The notes: generated by a model not told the origin, from the letters alone. A stretch of DNA of 64,000 bases from Nocardia uniformis NBRC 13702 (GCF_001613345.1 NZ_BDCE01000066.1:1-64000); one strand, 5' to 3'. Positions 8,858 through 19,382 are shown, counted from the first letter of the stretch. Numbers and translations are program-made.

Positions 8858-9052
8858 ATGCCAGGAACTCTGACTAGCACCCCACTGACCGCGGTCGATC
8901 GTTGTGACCGCTGTGGAGCGGCCGCACGCGTGCGTGCGACCCTTCCCGCGGGTGGCGAGTTGCTCTTCTGCCAACATCACGCCAATGAGCACATGGATCG
9001 TCTTCGTGCGCTCGAAGCCGTGATCGACACGGAGTCGGCACCGGCGCTGTAA
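8858..9052 (+). CDS. DUF7455 small zinc-ribbon-like protein
   Basis: A 64-residue protein common in Actinobacteria (DUF7455). It has C-x2-C (about residues 16 and 19) and C-x2-H-x3-H (FCQHHANEH, about 38-46), a plausible single zinc site. AGGACGGAGG lies just upstream of the ATG. It is followed by a very strong terminator and preceded by a 350-bp leader with candidate ClgR-like and ECF promoter elements, so it is probably a separately and highly regulated monocistronic gene. Function unknown; a role in stress or protein binding is conjecture. Confidence 0.85.
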   Translation: MPGTLTSTPLTAVDRCDRCGAAARVRATLPAGGELLFCQHHANEHMDRLRALEAVIDTESAPAL

Positions 9053-9137
9053 TCAGCTCCTCCGCCTCACGCTCCGGTCCGGAGAGTTCGAGCCAGAACG
9101 TGAGGGGTCCGCTCAGACACAACTAAATCTTCCCAAC

Positions 9138-9185
9138 AGAACACCCGGCAGCGGGCGACCACACGGTCGCCCGCTGCTGTGTTCT
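9138..9185 (+). terminator. Strong intrinsic terminator-like hairpin after DUF7455
   Basis: A perfect 13-bp stem (9148-9160 with 9165-9177, loop ACAC), extended by outer arms AGAACAC (9138-9144) and GTGTTCT (9179-9185). Being nearly symmetrical it could stop transcription in both directions. Confidence 0.85.
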
Positions 9186-9197
9186 CACCACGCGGAT

Positions 9198-10991
<1,794 letters not shown>

Positions 10992-10992
10992 G

Positions 10993-11550
10993 ATGGCCGA
11001 CAATGAATTCGGCTACACCATCTGGGGTATGGACTGGGTGCGGCTGGCCGAGCCGATATCGCTGACCAAGCCGGAACCGCTGCTCCCCCGCGCGCGCAGC
11101 ATCGCCCGCAATGGCGGGGTCGAGACCGAGATCGAGAACACCATGGTGCGCGCCACCATTCACCGCGGGTCGGAGGCCTCGGTGACCTATCTGGAATTCG
11201 CGCCGCTGCCATCGGCCGATATTCGCACTATCGCCGGGCTGGTTCCGGCCGGGGCGCTGAGCCTGGCCGACGAACTCCACGGGGCGATCCTCGGCGCGGG
11301 CGTCACGCTCGCGCCCACCCTGGCCAGTGTGGACTGCTCCTGCCGCGCCCGTACCGAACGGTGCGTCCACATGCTCGCCACCTGCTACACCTTGGCTCGG
11401 CAGGTGGACGAGAACCCTTGGCTGGCATTGGATCTGCGCGGGTACCGAACCGGCGGTTCGGCCGAGGATCCGGTCGAGGTGCCGGTCTCGCGCTGGACGC
11501 CGCTCGACACCCTGGATCCCGCAGCGTATTTCGACCTTCCGGCGAACTAG
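10993..11550 (+). CDS. SWIM zinc-finger protein, helicase partner
   Basis: A 185-residue protein with a SWIM zinc finger, CxC-x6-CxH (C115, C117, C124, H126), a motif that binds DNA or protein and is repeatedly found with SNF2 helicases. The ATG begins one base after the helicase stop codon, so the two are surely co-transcribed and probably form a complex. The N-terminal part (FGYTIWGMDWVRLAEP) is typical of the family. Cytoplasmic, with no membrane segment or signal. The pair probably acts in DNA repair or chromosome maintenance, an inference from association only. Confidence 0.85.
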   Translation: MADNEFGYTIWGMDWVRLAEPISLTKPEPLLPRARSIARNGGVETEIENTMVRATIHRGSEASVTYLEFAPLPSADIRTIAGLVPAGALSLADELHGAILGAGVTLAPTLASVDCSCRARTERCVHMLATCYTLARQVDENPWLALDLRGYRTGGSAEDPVEVPVSRWTPLDTLDPAAYFDLPAN

Positions 11551-11655
11551 TTCGGGTTGGCGATTCGTCATGATCGCGCCGACGAAACCGATTAGTTTGT
11601 TCAGTGTCGGCCGTCATGGCGATAACCGGCTCAGCTCGACGAGAAGAGAGAAATC

Positions 11656-12081
11656 ATGAGCAGCAACGGTAAAGACCTCGCTCTCACACACGTCTCGATC
11701 CTGGTCGGCGACCAGGAGCAGGCCCTGCGGTTCTACCGCGACGTGATCGGCTTGGAAGTCCGCCAGGACCTCCCGTTCGCGGGCGGTCGCTGGCTCACCG
11801 TCGGCCCGGCTGCCCAACCCACCCTGGAATTCCTGCTCGAATGCCCCGGTATGAACCCGAATCCCGACGCTGTCACGGCCGCCGAGGCCCGCCTCGCCAG
11901 CGGCGCTCAGGGCACCGTCATCTTCACCGTCAATGATGTCGATGCCACCTTCGCCCGCCTCGAGGCGGCGGGCGTCGCGGTCGAACAGCCGCTCGTCGAC
12001 CAGCCCTACGGTGCCCGCGACTGCGGTTTCGCCGATCCCTGGGGCAACCATCTGCGGTTCTCCCAACTGCTGCTGGGCTGA
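11656..12081 (+). CDS. VOC family (glyoxalase/bleomycin-resistance fold) protein
   Basis: A 141-residue single-domain vicinal-oxygen-chelate protein. It shows the paired beta-alpha-beta-beta-beta modules: THVSILVGDQEQALRFYRDVIGLEV near the start and VNDVDATFARLEAAGV about residues 95-110, ending DPWGNHLRFSQ. H11 and the glutamate near 57 could be metal ligands. Substrate unknown; relatives include lyases, dioxygenases and resistance proteins. A ribosome-binding site (AGAGAG) precedes the ATG at 11656. Single gene, convergent with the SDR gene downstream. Confidence 0.8.
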   Translation: MSSNGKDLALTHVSILVGDQEQALRFYRDVIGLEVRQDLPFAGGRWLTVGPAAQPTLEFLLECPGMNPNPDAVTAAEARLASGAQGTVIFTVNDVDATFARLEAAGVAVEQPLVDQPYGARDCGFADPWGNHLRFSQLLLG

Positions 12082-12122
12082 GCCGACGACTACGAGATCA
12101 GCTGGGGGACAAGCTCTCCGAC

Positions 12123-12863
12123 TCAGGCGTTGGTTCCGCCGTCAACGGTGAGCACCGCACCGGTGACACTGCGGCCGGACTCTCCTGCCAGGTAGGTGAC
12201 GGCGGCGGCGATATCCTCGACCGCGCCGAAACGGCCGAGTGCGGTCAGACCGATCTGCCCCGATGCATGGTCGCCGTCTGCCGGGTTCATATCGGTGTCG
12301 GTCGAGCCCGGCTGCACCAGGTTGACGGTGATGCCGCGCGGACCGAGTTCGCGCGCAAGAGCTTTGGTGAAGCCGTTGAGTGCCGACTTGCTCAGGTTGT
12401 AGAGGGCCAGGCCACCGAAGGGCGCGTGATCGACCAGGTTGGTGCCGATGCTGATGATGCGGCCGCCGCCGGTCAGGTATTTCAGTGCCGCCTGGGCGGC
12501 GACGAACGGGGCCCGGGCGTGGATGTTCAGCGCATTGTCGATTTCGTCAATGGTGAACTCCTCGAACGGTTTCGCCGGGAAGATACCCGCATTGTTCACC
12601 AGCACATCCAGGCGTCCCAGTTCGGCGGCGGTGCGGTCGACGGCGGCGATCACCTGTGACGCGTCAGCGCTATCGGCCCGCACCGCGATGGCTTTGCGGC
12701 CCAGTGCCTCGATCTCGGCGACCACGGCCTTCGCCAGCACCTCATTGGACTGGTAGGTCAGCGCCACATCCGCGCCCGCGGCGGCGAGGGCGCGGGCAAT
12801 GCCCGCGCCGATCCCGCGGCTGCCTCCGGTCACCAGCACCACCTTGCCCGTCAGATCCGTCAT
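12123..12863 (-). CDS. SDR family oxidoreductase (3-ketoacyl reductase-like)
   Basis: A 246-residue classical short-chain dehydrogenase/reductase: cofactor motif TGGSRGIG (about 12-19), NNAG (90-93), catalytic Ser138 and Y155-x3-K159. The start at 12863 has GGAGG eight bases upstream. It is divergent from a TetR/AcrR regulator. The 10-mer GATCGACACA occurs just before the ribosome-binding site of both genes, so the regulator probably controls this enzyme and itself. Substrate unknown. Close family members reduce 3-oxoacyl groups or small carbonyl compounds with NADPH. Confidence 0.85.
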   Translation of the reverse strand: MTDLTGKVVLVTGGSRGIGAGIARALAAAGADVALTYQSNEVLAKAVVAEIEALGRKAIAVRADSADASQVIAAVDRTAAELGRLDVLVNNAGIFPAKPFEEFTIDEIDNALNIHARAPFVAAQAALKYLTGGGRIISIGTNLVDHAPFGGLALYNLSKSALNGFTKALARELGPRGITVNLVQPGSTDTDMNPADGDHASGQIGLTALGRFGAVEDIAAAVTYLAGESGRSVTGAVLTVDGGTNA

Positions 12864-12881
12864 CGGTACTCCTCCATATTT

Positions 12882-12957
12882 TGTGTCGATCAGTACATAA
12901 ATAACCAAAGCAGACACCCCCAGGTCGCGTCAAGGGGTATATTTAACGATCGACACA
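12882..12957. promoter_or_regulatory. Candidate TetR operator pair in SDR/TetR divergent promoter
   Basis: GATCGACACA lies on the plus strand at 12948-12957 (before the TetR gene) and on the minus strand at 12891-12882 (before the SDR gene), each immediately upstream of the ribosome-binding site and flanked by AT-rich sequence. The symmetry suggests one regulator shutting both divergent genes. Confidence 0.6.
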
Positions 12958-12971
12958 GAAAGGAGTCGGCC

Positions 12972-13613
12972 ATGGCGGAACGTGGACGCCCCCGCGCCTT
13001 CGACCGTGAACTCGCGCTGCGCCGCGCCATGGAGGTGTTCTGGGAGCACGGCTTCGAGGGCGCGTCCATGAGTGACCTCACCGCCGCCATGGGTATCAAC
13101 TCCCCCAGCCTGTACGCCGCATTCGGCGGGAAGGAAGCGCTGTTCCGGGCGGCGATCGAGCTCTATGGTCGCACCGAGGGCAGCCTGACCGCGCGAGCGC
13201 TACGCGAGGAGCCCACCGCCCGCGCGAGTATCGAGGCCATGCTGCGCGACAATGCCGTCGCCTACACGGCCGAGGACAAACCGCACGGCTGCATGGTCGT
13301 GCTGGCCGGTTCCGCCTACACCACCCGCAATACCGCCATCCGCGACTTCCTGATCGAAGCCCGCAGGGGCACAACCGAAGACATTCGCCTGCGACTCGAG
13401 CGCGGGGTCACCGACGGCGATCTGCCCGCCGGTACCGATATCGCCGGGCTCGCGGCCTTCTACACGACGGTGCTCTACGGGCTGTCCATTCAGGCCCGCG
13501 ACGGCGTCTGCTACGAGGATCTGCTGCGCTCCATCGACACCGCCATGTCGGCCTGGCCGGCGCGCGATGAATCCGCCGGGTCGGCAATGGATTCGGCGGC
13601 GCGCTCACGGTAA
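12972..13613 (+). CDS. TetR/AcrR family transcriptional regulator
   Basis: A 213-residue regulator with an N-terminal TetR helix-turn-helix (about 13-58: FWEHGFEGASMSDLTAAMG followed by PSLYAAFGGKEALF) and an all-alpha ligand domain. Family members with this AAFGGKEALF signature often respond to oxidised or xenobiotic compounds and repress a divergent oxidoreductase. Here the divergent gene is an SDR, and matched 10-bp motifs flank both starts. AAAGGAG precedes the ATG by 8 bases. The inducer is unknown. Confidence 0.88.
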   Translation: MAERGRPRAFDRELALRRAMEVFWEHGFEGASMSDLTAAMGINSPSLYAAFGGKEALFRAAIELYGRTEGSLTARALREEPTARASIEAMLRDNAVAYTAEDKPHGCMVVLAGSAYTTRNTAIRDFLIEARRGTTEDIRLRLERGVTDGDLPAGTDIAGLAAFYTTVLYGLSIQARDGVCYEDLLRSIDTAMSAWPARDESAGSAMDSAARSR

Positions 13614-13892
13614 TCAGCTATGCGGCAAGGCATCCGATTCGGCGCTGGACTCCGTCGGCACAGGCAGTCGACGCGCCAGCACCGCACCACGGCAGAACGG
13701 CGGCATCGCCTTGGCCAGTAGGAGATAGAGCGGGATACCGAGCAGCAGCGTGCCGACGCCGCGCAGGAAGACGCCGCCGATCCGCCAGTGCGGTGGAATC
13801 GGCAGCTGACAGGCGGAATCGCCGTAGTCGGCCTGCCAGGAGGTGACGGCGGTCTGGGTGGAGGCCGCCGCCGAGGTGAGCACCTGCCCCAT
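13614..13892 (-). CDS. Small membrane protein coupled to helicase
   Basis: A 92-residue protein with one clear hydrophobic helix (about 46-64, GVFLRGVGTLLLGIPLYLLLAKA). I place the start at the ATG at 13892, which overlaps the helicase stop codon as TAATG; upstream extension would only shadow the helicase. Cysteines at about 27 and 72 are conserved candidates for nothing I can name. Function unknown. The coupling suggests expression together with the helicase, though no mechanistic link is obvious. Confidence 0.6.
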   Translation of the reverse strand: MGQVLTSAAASTQTAVTSWQADYGDSACQLPIPPHWRIGGVFLRGVGTLLLGIPLYLLLAKAMPPFCRGAVLARRLPVPTESSAESDALPHS

Positions 13893-15655
13893 TACATCCG
13901 GCGCAGTGCCGCGATGCGCTGTTCCAGCTGATCGGCCGTAGCCAGAGCCGTTGGCGGGCCACCACATTCGCGCCGTAGCTCACCGTGGATCACCCCGTGC
14001 GCCTTACCGGTGCGGTGGTGGTGCATGGCGACCAGGCTGTTGAGTTCGCGACGGAGTTCGCCGAGGCGGTCGGCGGTGGCGGCGCGTTCGGTGGCGGCGA
14101 TCACGCCCGCACCCGATTCCGGGCGGGCGGCGTCGGCACTGCGGTCCTGGATCTGTCGGGTCTGGCGGTCGCGCAGCAGGGCGCGCATCTGGTCGGCATC
14201 GAGCAGGCCCGGTATACCGAGATAGTCGGCTTCCTCATCACTGCCGGAGAAGGTGGCGGTGCCGAAGGAGTCGCCGTCGTAGATGACCTGATCGAGTTCG
14301 GCATCGGCGGCGAGGGCGACGAATTTGCGCTCCTCCTCCCCCGGCTCATCCTTCTGCTTATTGGCGTCGATGAGCAGTTCGTCATCGAGATCGTTCTTCT
14401 CCCGATGCGGCTTGCCGATCACGTGGTCGCGCTGGACCTCCAGCTGCGCGGCGAGGTCGAGCAGCACCGGCACCGACGGCAGGAAGACGCTCGCGGTCTC
14501 ACCGGATTTGCGGGCACGCACGAATCGTCCGATGGCCTGGGCGAAGTACAGCGGTGTGGAGGCGCTGGTGGCATATACGCCGACCGCCAGGCGCGGCACG
14601 TCGACGCCCTCGGACACCATGCGCACCGCCACCATCCACGGATCGGTGCTCCGGCTGAATTCGCCGATGCGGTCGGAGGATCCCGGATCGTCGGAAAGCA
14701 CCACGGTCGGTTTGGTACCCGAAATATGTTCCAGCAGTTCCGCGTAATCGCGCGCCTTGTCCTGATCGGTGGCGATGACCAGACCGCCCGCATCCGGCAT
14801 ACCGGTGGCACGCAGCTGCCGCAGCCGGGTATCGGCGGCGAAGAGCACCTTCGACATCCAGTCCCCCGCCGGATCCAGCGCGGTCCGCCAGGCCCGTGCG
14901 GTGTGTTCCGCGCTGAGGGGTTCGCCGAGTCTGGCCGAGTACTCCTCGCCCGCGCTGTCACGCCACTGCGCCTCACCGCTGTAGGCGAGGAAGACGACCG
15001 GGCGCACGACGCCGTCCGCGAGCGCCTCGGAGTAGCCGTAGGAATGGTCGGCGCGCGACTTCTCGAAACCGGATTCGTCGGCCTCGTAGGTGATGAACGG
15101 GATCTTCGAATCGTCGCTGCGGAACGGGGTACCGGTCAGGGCCAGTCGCCGGGTGGCGTCGCCGTAGGCCTCCTCGACCGCCTCACCCCAGCTCTTGGCG
15201 TCACCGGCGTGGTGGACCTCATCGAGGATCACCAGGGTGCGGCGATTCTCGGTGCGTACCCGATGTTTGAACGGATGCGAGGCGACCTGCGCGTAGGTCA
15301 CGACCACACCGTGGAAGTCGGCGGAGGTGGAACCTGTCGAATTGGAGAAGTTGGAGTCGAGCTGGATGCCGACCCGCTGCGCCGAGGACGCCCACTGGTG
15401 TTTGAGGTGCTCGGTCGGCGCGACCACCGTCACCTGGTCCACCGTGCGGTCGGCCAGCAGTTCAGCGGCAACGCGCAGCGCGAAGGTGGTCTTACCGGCA
15501 CCCGGTGTCGCGACAGCCAGGAAGTCTCGAGGCTTCGACGTCAGATACTTGGTGAGAGCCCTACGCTGCCATGCACGAAGCGAACCGCTACCACCCGAAG
15601 TCACTCGGAAGAGAGTAGCGACCGGGACCGACCGCGCACCAATCCGACACAGCAT
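13892..15655 (-). CDS. Superfamily 2 DEAD/DEAH-box helicase
   Basis: A 587-residue SF2 ATPase: Walker A ATPGAGKTT (about 49-57), motif II DEVHH (145-149), motif III-like TGTPFR (174-179) and motif VI QAIGRFVRARK (373-383), followed by a 200-residue charged C-terminal region. The architecture resembles UvrB/Res-type nucleic-acid translocases. The start at 15655 is preferred because the frame upstream of it overlaps the divergent YhjD-like gene. The role (DNA repair or RNA metabolism) is not determinable from sequence. It is followed by a coupled small membrane protein gene. Confidence 0.85.
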   Translation of the reverse strand: MLCRIGARSVPVATLFRVTSGGSGSLRAWQRRALTKYLTSKPRDFLAVATPGAGKTTFALRVAAELLADRTVDQVTVVAPTEHLKHQWASSAQRVGIQLDSNFSNSTGSTSADFHGVVVTYAQVASHPFKHRVRTENRRTLVILDEVHHAGDAKSWGEAVEEAYGDATRRLALTGTPFRSDDSKIPFITYEADESGFEKSRADHSYGYSEALADGVVRPVVFLAYSGEAQWRDSAGEEYSARLGEPLSAEHTARAWRTALDPAGDWMSKVLFAADTRLRQLRATGMPDAGGLVIATDQDKARDYAELLEHISGTKPTVVLSDDPGSSDRIGEFSRSTDPWMVAVRMVSEGVDVPRLAVGVYATSASTPLYFAQAIGRFVRARKSGETASVFLPSVPVLLDLAAQLEVQRDHVIGKPHREKNDLDDELLIDANKQKDEPGEEERKFVALAADAELDQVIYDGDSFGTATFSGSDEEADYLGIPGLLDADQMRALLRDRQTRQIQDRSADAARPESGAGVIAATERAATADRLGELRRELNSLVAMHHHRTGKAHGVIHGELRRECGGPPTALATADQLEQRIAALRRM

Positions 15656-15727
15656 CGAAAAGTGGTCCACGACACAATGGCTGGTCGCCGCACAACCGAT
15701 CCCCGCGTGGGCGATGCTGTAGACACA

Positions 15728-16858
15728 ATGAACGAGCACGATCCACCCCCGGCACCTGCCAATTCCTCCGACGGAGTGACTTCGCGCACCCTCGCCGACG
15801 GAATCTGGACATCCGTTCGCCGCGGCGGCGAACTCTTCACCCATACGGCGGTGCGGGCGTGGAACGATTCCATCTTCGCCAAATCGGCGGCCGCCGCCTT
15901 CTGGCAGACCCTGTCGCTGGCGCCGCTACTACTGGGACTGCTCGGCAGCCTCGGCTATGTGGGCAGCTGGTTCGGGCCGAACACGGTCAATATCGTGCAA
16001 TCGAAGGTCATCAGTTTCAGCCGGAAACTGTTCAGTCCCAGTGTCGTCGATGACCTCATCGCGCCCACGGTCTCCGATGTCCTGCAAAAGGGGCACGGCG
16101 GCGTGGTGTCGGCGGGCTTCGTGCTGTCGCTGTGGGCCGGATCTTCGGCCATGGCCACCTTCGTGGACGCCATCACCGCCGCACACGGTCAAGCCGACGC
16201 CCGACACCCGGTGTGGCAGCGCATCTTCGCACTCCTGCTGTACGTGGGCTTCCTGATCGCCTCGGTACTCATCCTGCCGCTGGTGGCGCTGGGCCCGTCC
16301 ATGGCGGGCCGGGCACTGCCCGACTCCTGGCGTGAACCCGGCCTGCGGCTCATCGAGAGCTTCTACTACCCCGGCACCGCACTCCTGCTCATCGTGGGCC
16401 TGACCACCCTCTACAAACTCGCCCTACACCGCACCCTCCCCTGGCACCGACTATTCGGCGGCGCACTCGTGGCCGGGATCTTCTTCATGGCCGCCAGCGA
16501 AGGCCTGCGCCGCTACCTCTCCTGGATAACCCGAACCGGAATCAGCTACGGCGCCCTGGCCACCCCCATCGCCTTCCTCCTGTTCACCTTCTCCCTCGGC
16601 TTCGCCGTCATCCTCGGCGCGGAATTCAATGCCAGCGTCCAAGAATTCTGGCCCGCCCGAGCCACCCGCTGGGCACAGGTCCAGCGCTGGCTGGCCGCGC
16701 GCCGCCGGGGGCCGCGGGACCGGACGACGGAAGCGTCGGAGCCCGACTCCAAGGACTCTGATCCGGACGACCCGGACCGAATCGAACCGGAAACCACCGA
16801 AGTGGATCCGCCCGCCACCCCACCAATGGCATCCAGACCGTCCGTTTCCGAGGGTTAG
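15728..16858 (+). CDS. YihY/YhjD/BrkB family inner membrane protein
   Basis: A 376-residue protein with about six transmembrane helices (roughly 45-310), the family blocks FAKSAAAAFWQTLSLAPLLLG (from about 49) and GISYGALATPIAFLLF (about 275-290), and a highly acidic, Pro-rich C-terminal tail (320-376). The family (formerly called ribonuclease BN, wrongly) has unknown transport or export function. The start is ATG 15728. An in-frame ATG at 15677 has the same preceding nonamer GACACAATG and would add 17 residues but leave only 21 bp to the divergent helicase. Convergent with glpK1, with a 40-bp gap. Confidence 0.85.
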   Translation: MNEHDPPPAPANSSDGVTSRTLADGIWTSVRRGGELFTHTAVRAWNDSIFAKSAAAAFWQTLSLAPLLLGLLGSLGYVGSWFGPNTVNIVQSKVISFSRKLFSPSVVDDLIAPTVSDVLQKGHGGVVSAGFVLSLWAGSSAMATFVDAITAAHGQADARHPVWQRIFALLLYVGFLIASVLILPLVALGPSMAGRALPDSWREPGLRLIESFYYPGTALLLIVGLTTLYKLALHRTLPWHRLFGGALVAGIFFMAASEGLRRYLSWITRTGISYGALATPIAFLLFTFSLGFAVILGAEFNASVQEFWPARATRWAQVQRWLAARRRGPRDRTTEASEPDSKDSDPDDPDRIEPETTEVDPPATPPMASRPSVSEG

Positions 16859-16898
16859 CCGTCGAAGAGCGGCGGACGCAGCGTCGGGCGAATCCCGT

Positions 16899-18407
16899 CT
16901 ACCCTCGGGGCTGGGACCATCCGAAGGTGAGTTCGACCGCGCGCTTCCAGTTGCCGTATTCGGCCTTCACCCGTTCGGAATCCGGTTGCGGCTGCCATTC
17001 GGCCGCGCGGTGCCAGTTGCGACGGAGGACCTCGAGGTCGGCCCAGTAGCCGACGGCCAGTCCGGCGGCGTAGGCGGCACCGAGGGAGACGGTCTCGATG
17101 ATCATGGGGCGCTTGACCGGAACGTCGAGGACATCGGCGACGAACTGCATGAGCAGATGGTCGGTGGTCATGCCGCCGTCCACCTTGAGCGCGGTGGCCC
17201 GCAGCCCGGAGTCGGCGTTCATGGCGTCGACGACCTCGCGGGTCTGCCACGCGGTGGCCTCGAGTACGGCCCGGGCCAGGTGTCCCTTGGTGACGTAGGA
17301 GGTGAGTCCGACAATGATGCCGCGGGCCTCGCTACGCCAGTGCGGCGCGAACAGGCCGGAGAAGGCAGGCACGATGTAGCAGCCGCCATTGTCGTCGACG
17401 GTGCGGGCGAGAGTCTCGATTTCCGGTGCGCTGGAAATCAATCCGAGACCGTCGCGGAACCACTGCACCAGTGAGCCGGTGACGGCGATGGATCCTTCCA
17501 GCGCGTACATCGCCGGTGCGTCACCGATGCGGTAGCCGACGGTGGTGAGCAATCCGTGCGTCGACCGGACGGGGGAACGACCGGTATTCATGAGCAGGAA
17601 ACCGCCGGTGCCATAGGTGCATTTGGTGTCACCGCGGGAGAAACAGGTCTGCCCGAACAGCGCGGCCTGTTGATCGCCGAGCGCGGCGGCGATGGTGATG
17701 CCGGGCACCACTCGGCGAGTGACGCCGTAGATTTCGCTGGAGGAGCGGATCCGCGGGAGCATCGCCGGGGAAATGTCGAAGAAGGACAACAGCTCCCGGT
17801 CCCATTCGAGGGTCTCGAGGTTCATCAGCAGCGTCCGGCTGGCATTGGTGACATCGGTGAGGTGCATGCCGCCGTCGACACCACCGGTCAGATTCCAGAT
17901 CAGCCAGGTCTCCATGGTGCCGAACAGGACATCGCCGCGTTCGGCGCGGGCCCGCAAGCCGGGGATGGAGTCGAGCAGCCAACGCACCTTGGGCGCGGAG
18001 AAGTAGGTACCGAGCGGCAGTCCGCTCAATTCGAGCACGCGGTGGGCGTCGGGCCGATCACCCAGCGTACGAACCAGATCCGCGGTGCGGACGTCCTGCC
18101 ACACAATGGCCTTGCCCACCGGATTTCCGGTGTGGCGGTCCCATACGACGCTGGTCTCGCGCTGGTTGGTAATGCCGAGCGCGACGATCTGTTCCTGGGC
18201 GATGCTCCCGTCACGCAGCGCGCGGGGAATGATGCGATCGACATTGCGCCAGATCTCCATCGCATCCTGTTCGGCCCAGCCGGGTTTGGGAAAGTAGTGC
18301 TGATGTTCGCGCTGCGCCACCGAGACCAACCGACCGGCGGAGTCGAACACAATGCAGCGGGTCGAGGTCGTCCCCTGATCGATGGCCATCACGTAGCGCT
18401 GCGTCAT
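16899..18407 (-). CDS. glpK: Glycerol kinase (first copy)
   Basis: ATP-dependent glycerol kinase, 502 residues, FGGY family. Visible motifs are DQGTTSTR (about 9-16), GDQQAALFGQ (about 266) and YGTGGFLLMNTG (about 290). It produces sn-glycerol 3-phosphate in the cytoplasm. A second glycerol kinase gene (20350-21864) lies in the divergent glpF-K-D group, so this locus carries two kinases around one IclR regulator. The start at 18407 is the conserved MTQRYVMAIDQG; the frame open upstream runs through the iclR gene. It is 53 bp downstream of iclR on the same strand, so both may be one transcript. Confidence 0.93.
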   Translation of the reverse strand: MTQRYVMAIDQGTTSTRCIVFDSAGRLVSVAQREHQHYFPKPGWAEQDAMEIWRNVDRIIPRALRDGSIAQEQIVALGITNQRETSVVWDRHTGNPVGKAIVWQDVRTADLVRTLGDRPDAHRVLELSGLPLGTYFSAPKVRWLLDSIPGLRARAERGDVLFGTMETWLIWNLTGGVDGGMHLTDVTNASRTLLMNLETLEWDRELLSFFDISPAMLPRIRSSSEIYGVTRRVVPGITIAAALGDQQAALFGQTCFSRGDTKCTYGTGGFLLMNTGRSPVRSTHGLLTTVGYRIGDAPAMYALEGSIAVTGSLVQWFRDGLGLISSAPEIETLARTVDDNGGCYIVPAFSGLFAPHWRSEARGIIVGLTSYVTKGHLARAVLEATAWQTREVVDAMNADSGLRATALKVDGGMTTDHLLMQFVADVLDVPVKRPMIIETVSLGAAYAAGLAVGYWADLEVLRRNWHRAAEWQPQPDSERVKAEYGNWKRAVELTFGWSQPRG

Positions 18408-18460
18408 CGGGCGCGCCTTTCTGCGGTAGAGCGGATCGGGGCGGCCGGTACACCCCGGGA

Positions 18461-19225
18461 TTACCTGTCTTCGACCAGATCTCGTGACACCGCGCGGGCG
18501 GCGTCGCGCACGTAATCCAGCAGCGTCGGGTTCGCGTGTATTCCGGTCGGGAAGAGCCGTTCGGCGGGTCCGGAGATGCCGATCGCACCGACCGTGAGGC
18601 CGCCGTGCGAGCGGATCGGGGCGGCGATACTCGCCTCGCCGGGCACCAGTTCGCCGTACTCGCCGGCCCACCCATTATCCCTGACCTCGGTCAGCGATCT
18701 GCTGAGCAACTCCGGGCGGATCATGGTCCGGCGGGTGAGTGACTCCAGTTTCCCGGCGCGGATGCGTGCCGTCAGGTCACTGTCGTAGGCGAGCAGGACC
18801 TTGCCGAGAGCGCAGGCGTGCAGCGGCAGTAGCGCACCGACATCCAGGGTCTGCGGGGTATCGTCCGGTCGGAATACGTGGTGTACCACGAGCACACTGT
18901 CTTGCTGCGCCGTGCCGATCCGAACGGCCTCGCCGCTGCGCGCGGCCAGGGCGTCGGCCCAGTTGATCGCCCGGGAACGGAGTTCGTTGGCGTCGAGGTA
19001 GCCGGTGCCCAACTGCCGCAGTGCCGGGCCGATCCGGTATTTGCCGCCGCTGTGGTCCTGTTCGACGAAGCCGATGGCCTGCAGCGTCCGCACGATTCCG
19101 TGCACGGTGCCCTTGGCGAGATCGAGCGAGTTCGCGATATCGCCGATACCCAGACCGCCGTAACCGCGGGCGAGTAACTGGATGATCGCGCCCGCACGCT
19201 CGATCGACTGCACCGGGCCTGGCAT
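18461..19225 (-). CDS. IclR family regulator of the glycerol locus (GylR-like)
   Basis: A 254-residue IclR-type regulator: N-terminal winged helix (about 5-65, VQSIERAGAIIQLLARGYGGLGIGDIANSL...GTVHGIVRTL) and a C-terminal effector-binding GAF-like domain containing LHACALGKVLLA (about 135-146) and IAAPIRSHGGLTVGAIGISGP (about 205-225). Streptomyces GylR, which controls the glycerol operon, has this layout. The gene lies between glpK1 and the divergent glpFKD genes. Two copies of the palindrome GTTCGRCATTGTCGRAC are in the control region, one 27 bp upstream of this gene. Autorepression and glycerol-3-phosphate induction are inferred by analogy. Confidence 0.88.
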   Translation of the reverse strand: MPGPVQSIERAGAIIQLLARGYGGLGIGDIANSLDLAKGTVHGIVRTLQAIGFVEQDHSGGKYRIGPALRQLGTGYLDANELRSRAINWADALAARSGEAVRIGTAQQDSVLVVHHVFRPDDTPQTLDVGALLPLHACALGKVLLAYDSDLTARIRAGKLESLTRRTMIRPELLSRSLTEVRDNGWAGEYGELVPGEASIAAPIRSHGGLTVGAIGISGPAERLFPTGIHANPTLLDYVRDAARAVSRDLVEDR

Positions 19226-19251
19226 AGCGGTCAACGTATTTCACCGAGCGG

Positions 19252-19268
19252 GTCCGACAATGTCGAAC
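19252..19268. promoter_or_regulatory. Predicted IclR operator A
   Basis: GTCCGACAATGTCGAAC, the reverse orientation of the 17-bp element found at 19383. It lies 27 bp upstream of the iclR start, a suitable place for autorepression. Confidence 0.65.
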
Positions 19269-19324
19269 GCCGAAGGGCCGTGACCGTTATGCCGGTATCG
19301 CCATTTGACCTGCACGTTCTCCAA

Positions 19325-19340
19325 TGTGATCTAGACCACA
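19325..19340. promoter_or_regulatory. CRP/GlxR-like site
   Basis: TGTGATCTAGACCACA matches the actinobacterial CRP/GlxR consensus TGTGANNTANNTCACA with a single mismatch. It lies between the two IclR-type palindromes, 160 bp before glpF, consistent with carbon-catabolite control of glycerol genes. Confidence 0.6.
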
Positions 19341-19382
19341 GCTCGACGGGGCAGGCCCGTGGCGTGCGGCTCCCGGCTGCGC

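Noticed and set aside
13985..15727. Long plus-strand frame leading into the YhjD-like gene
   Set aside because: This part is antisense to the SF2 helicase, whose motifs are all present; only the part after 15728 is membrane-protein-like.
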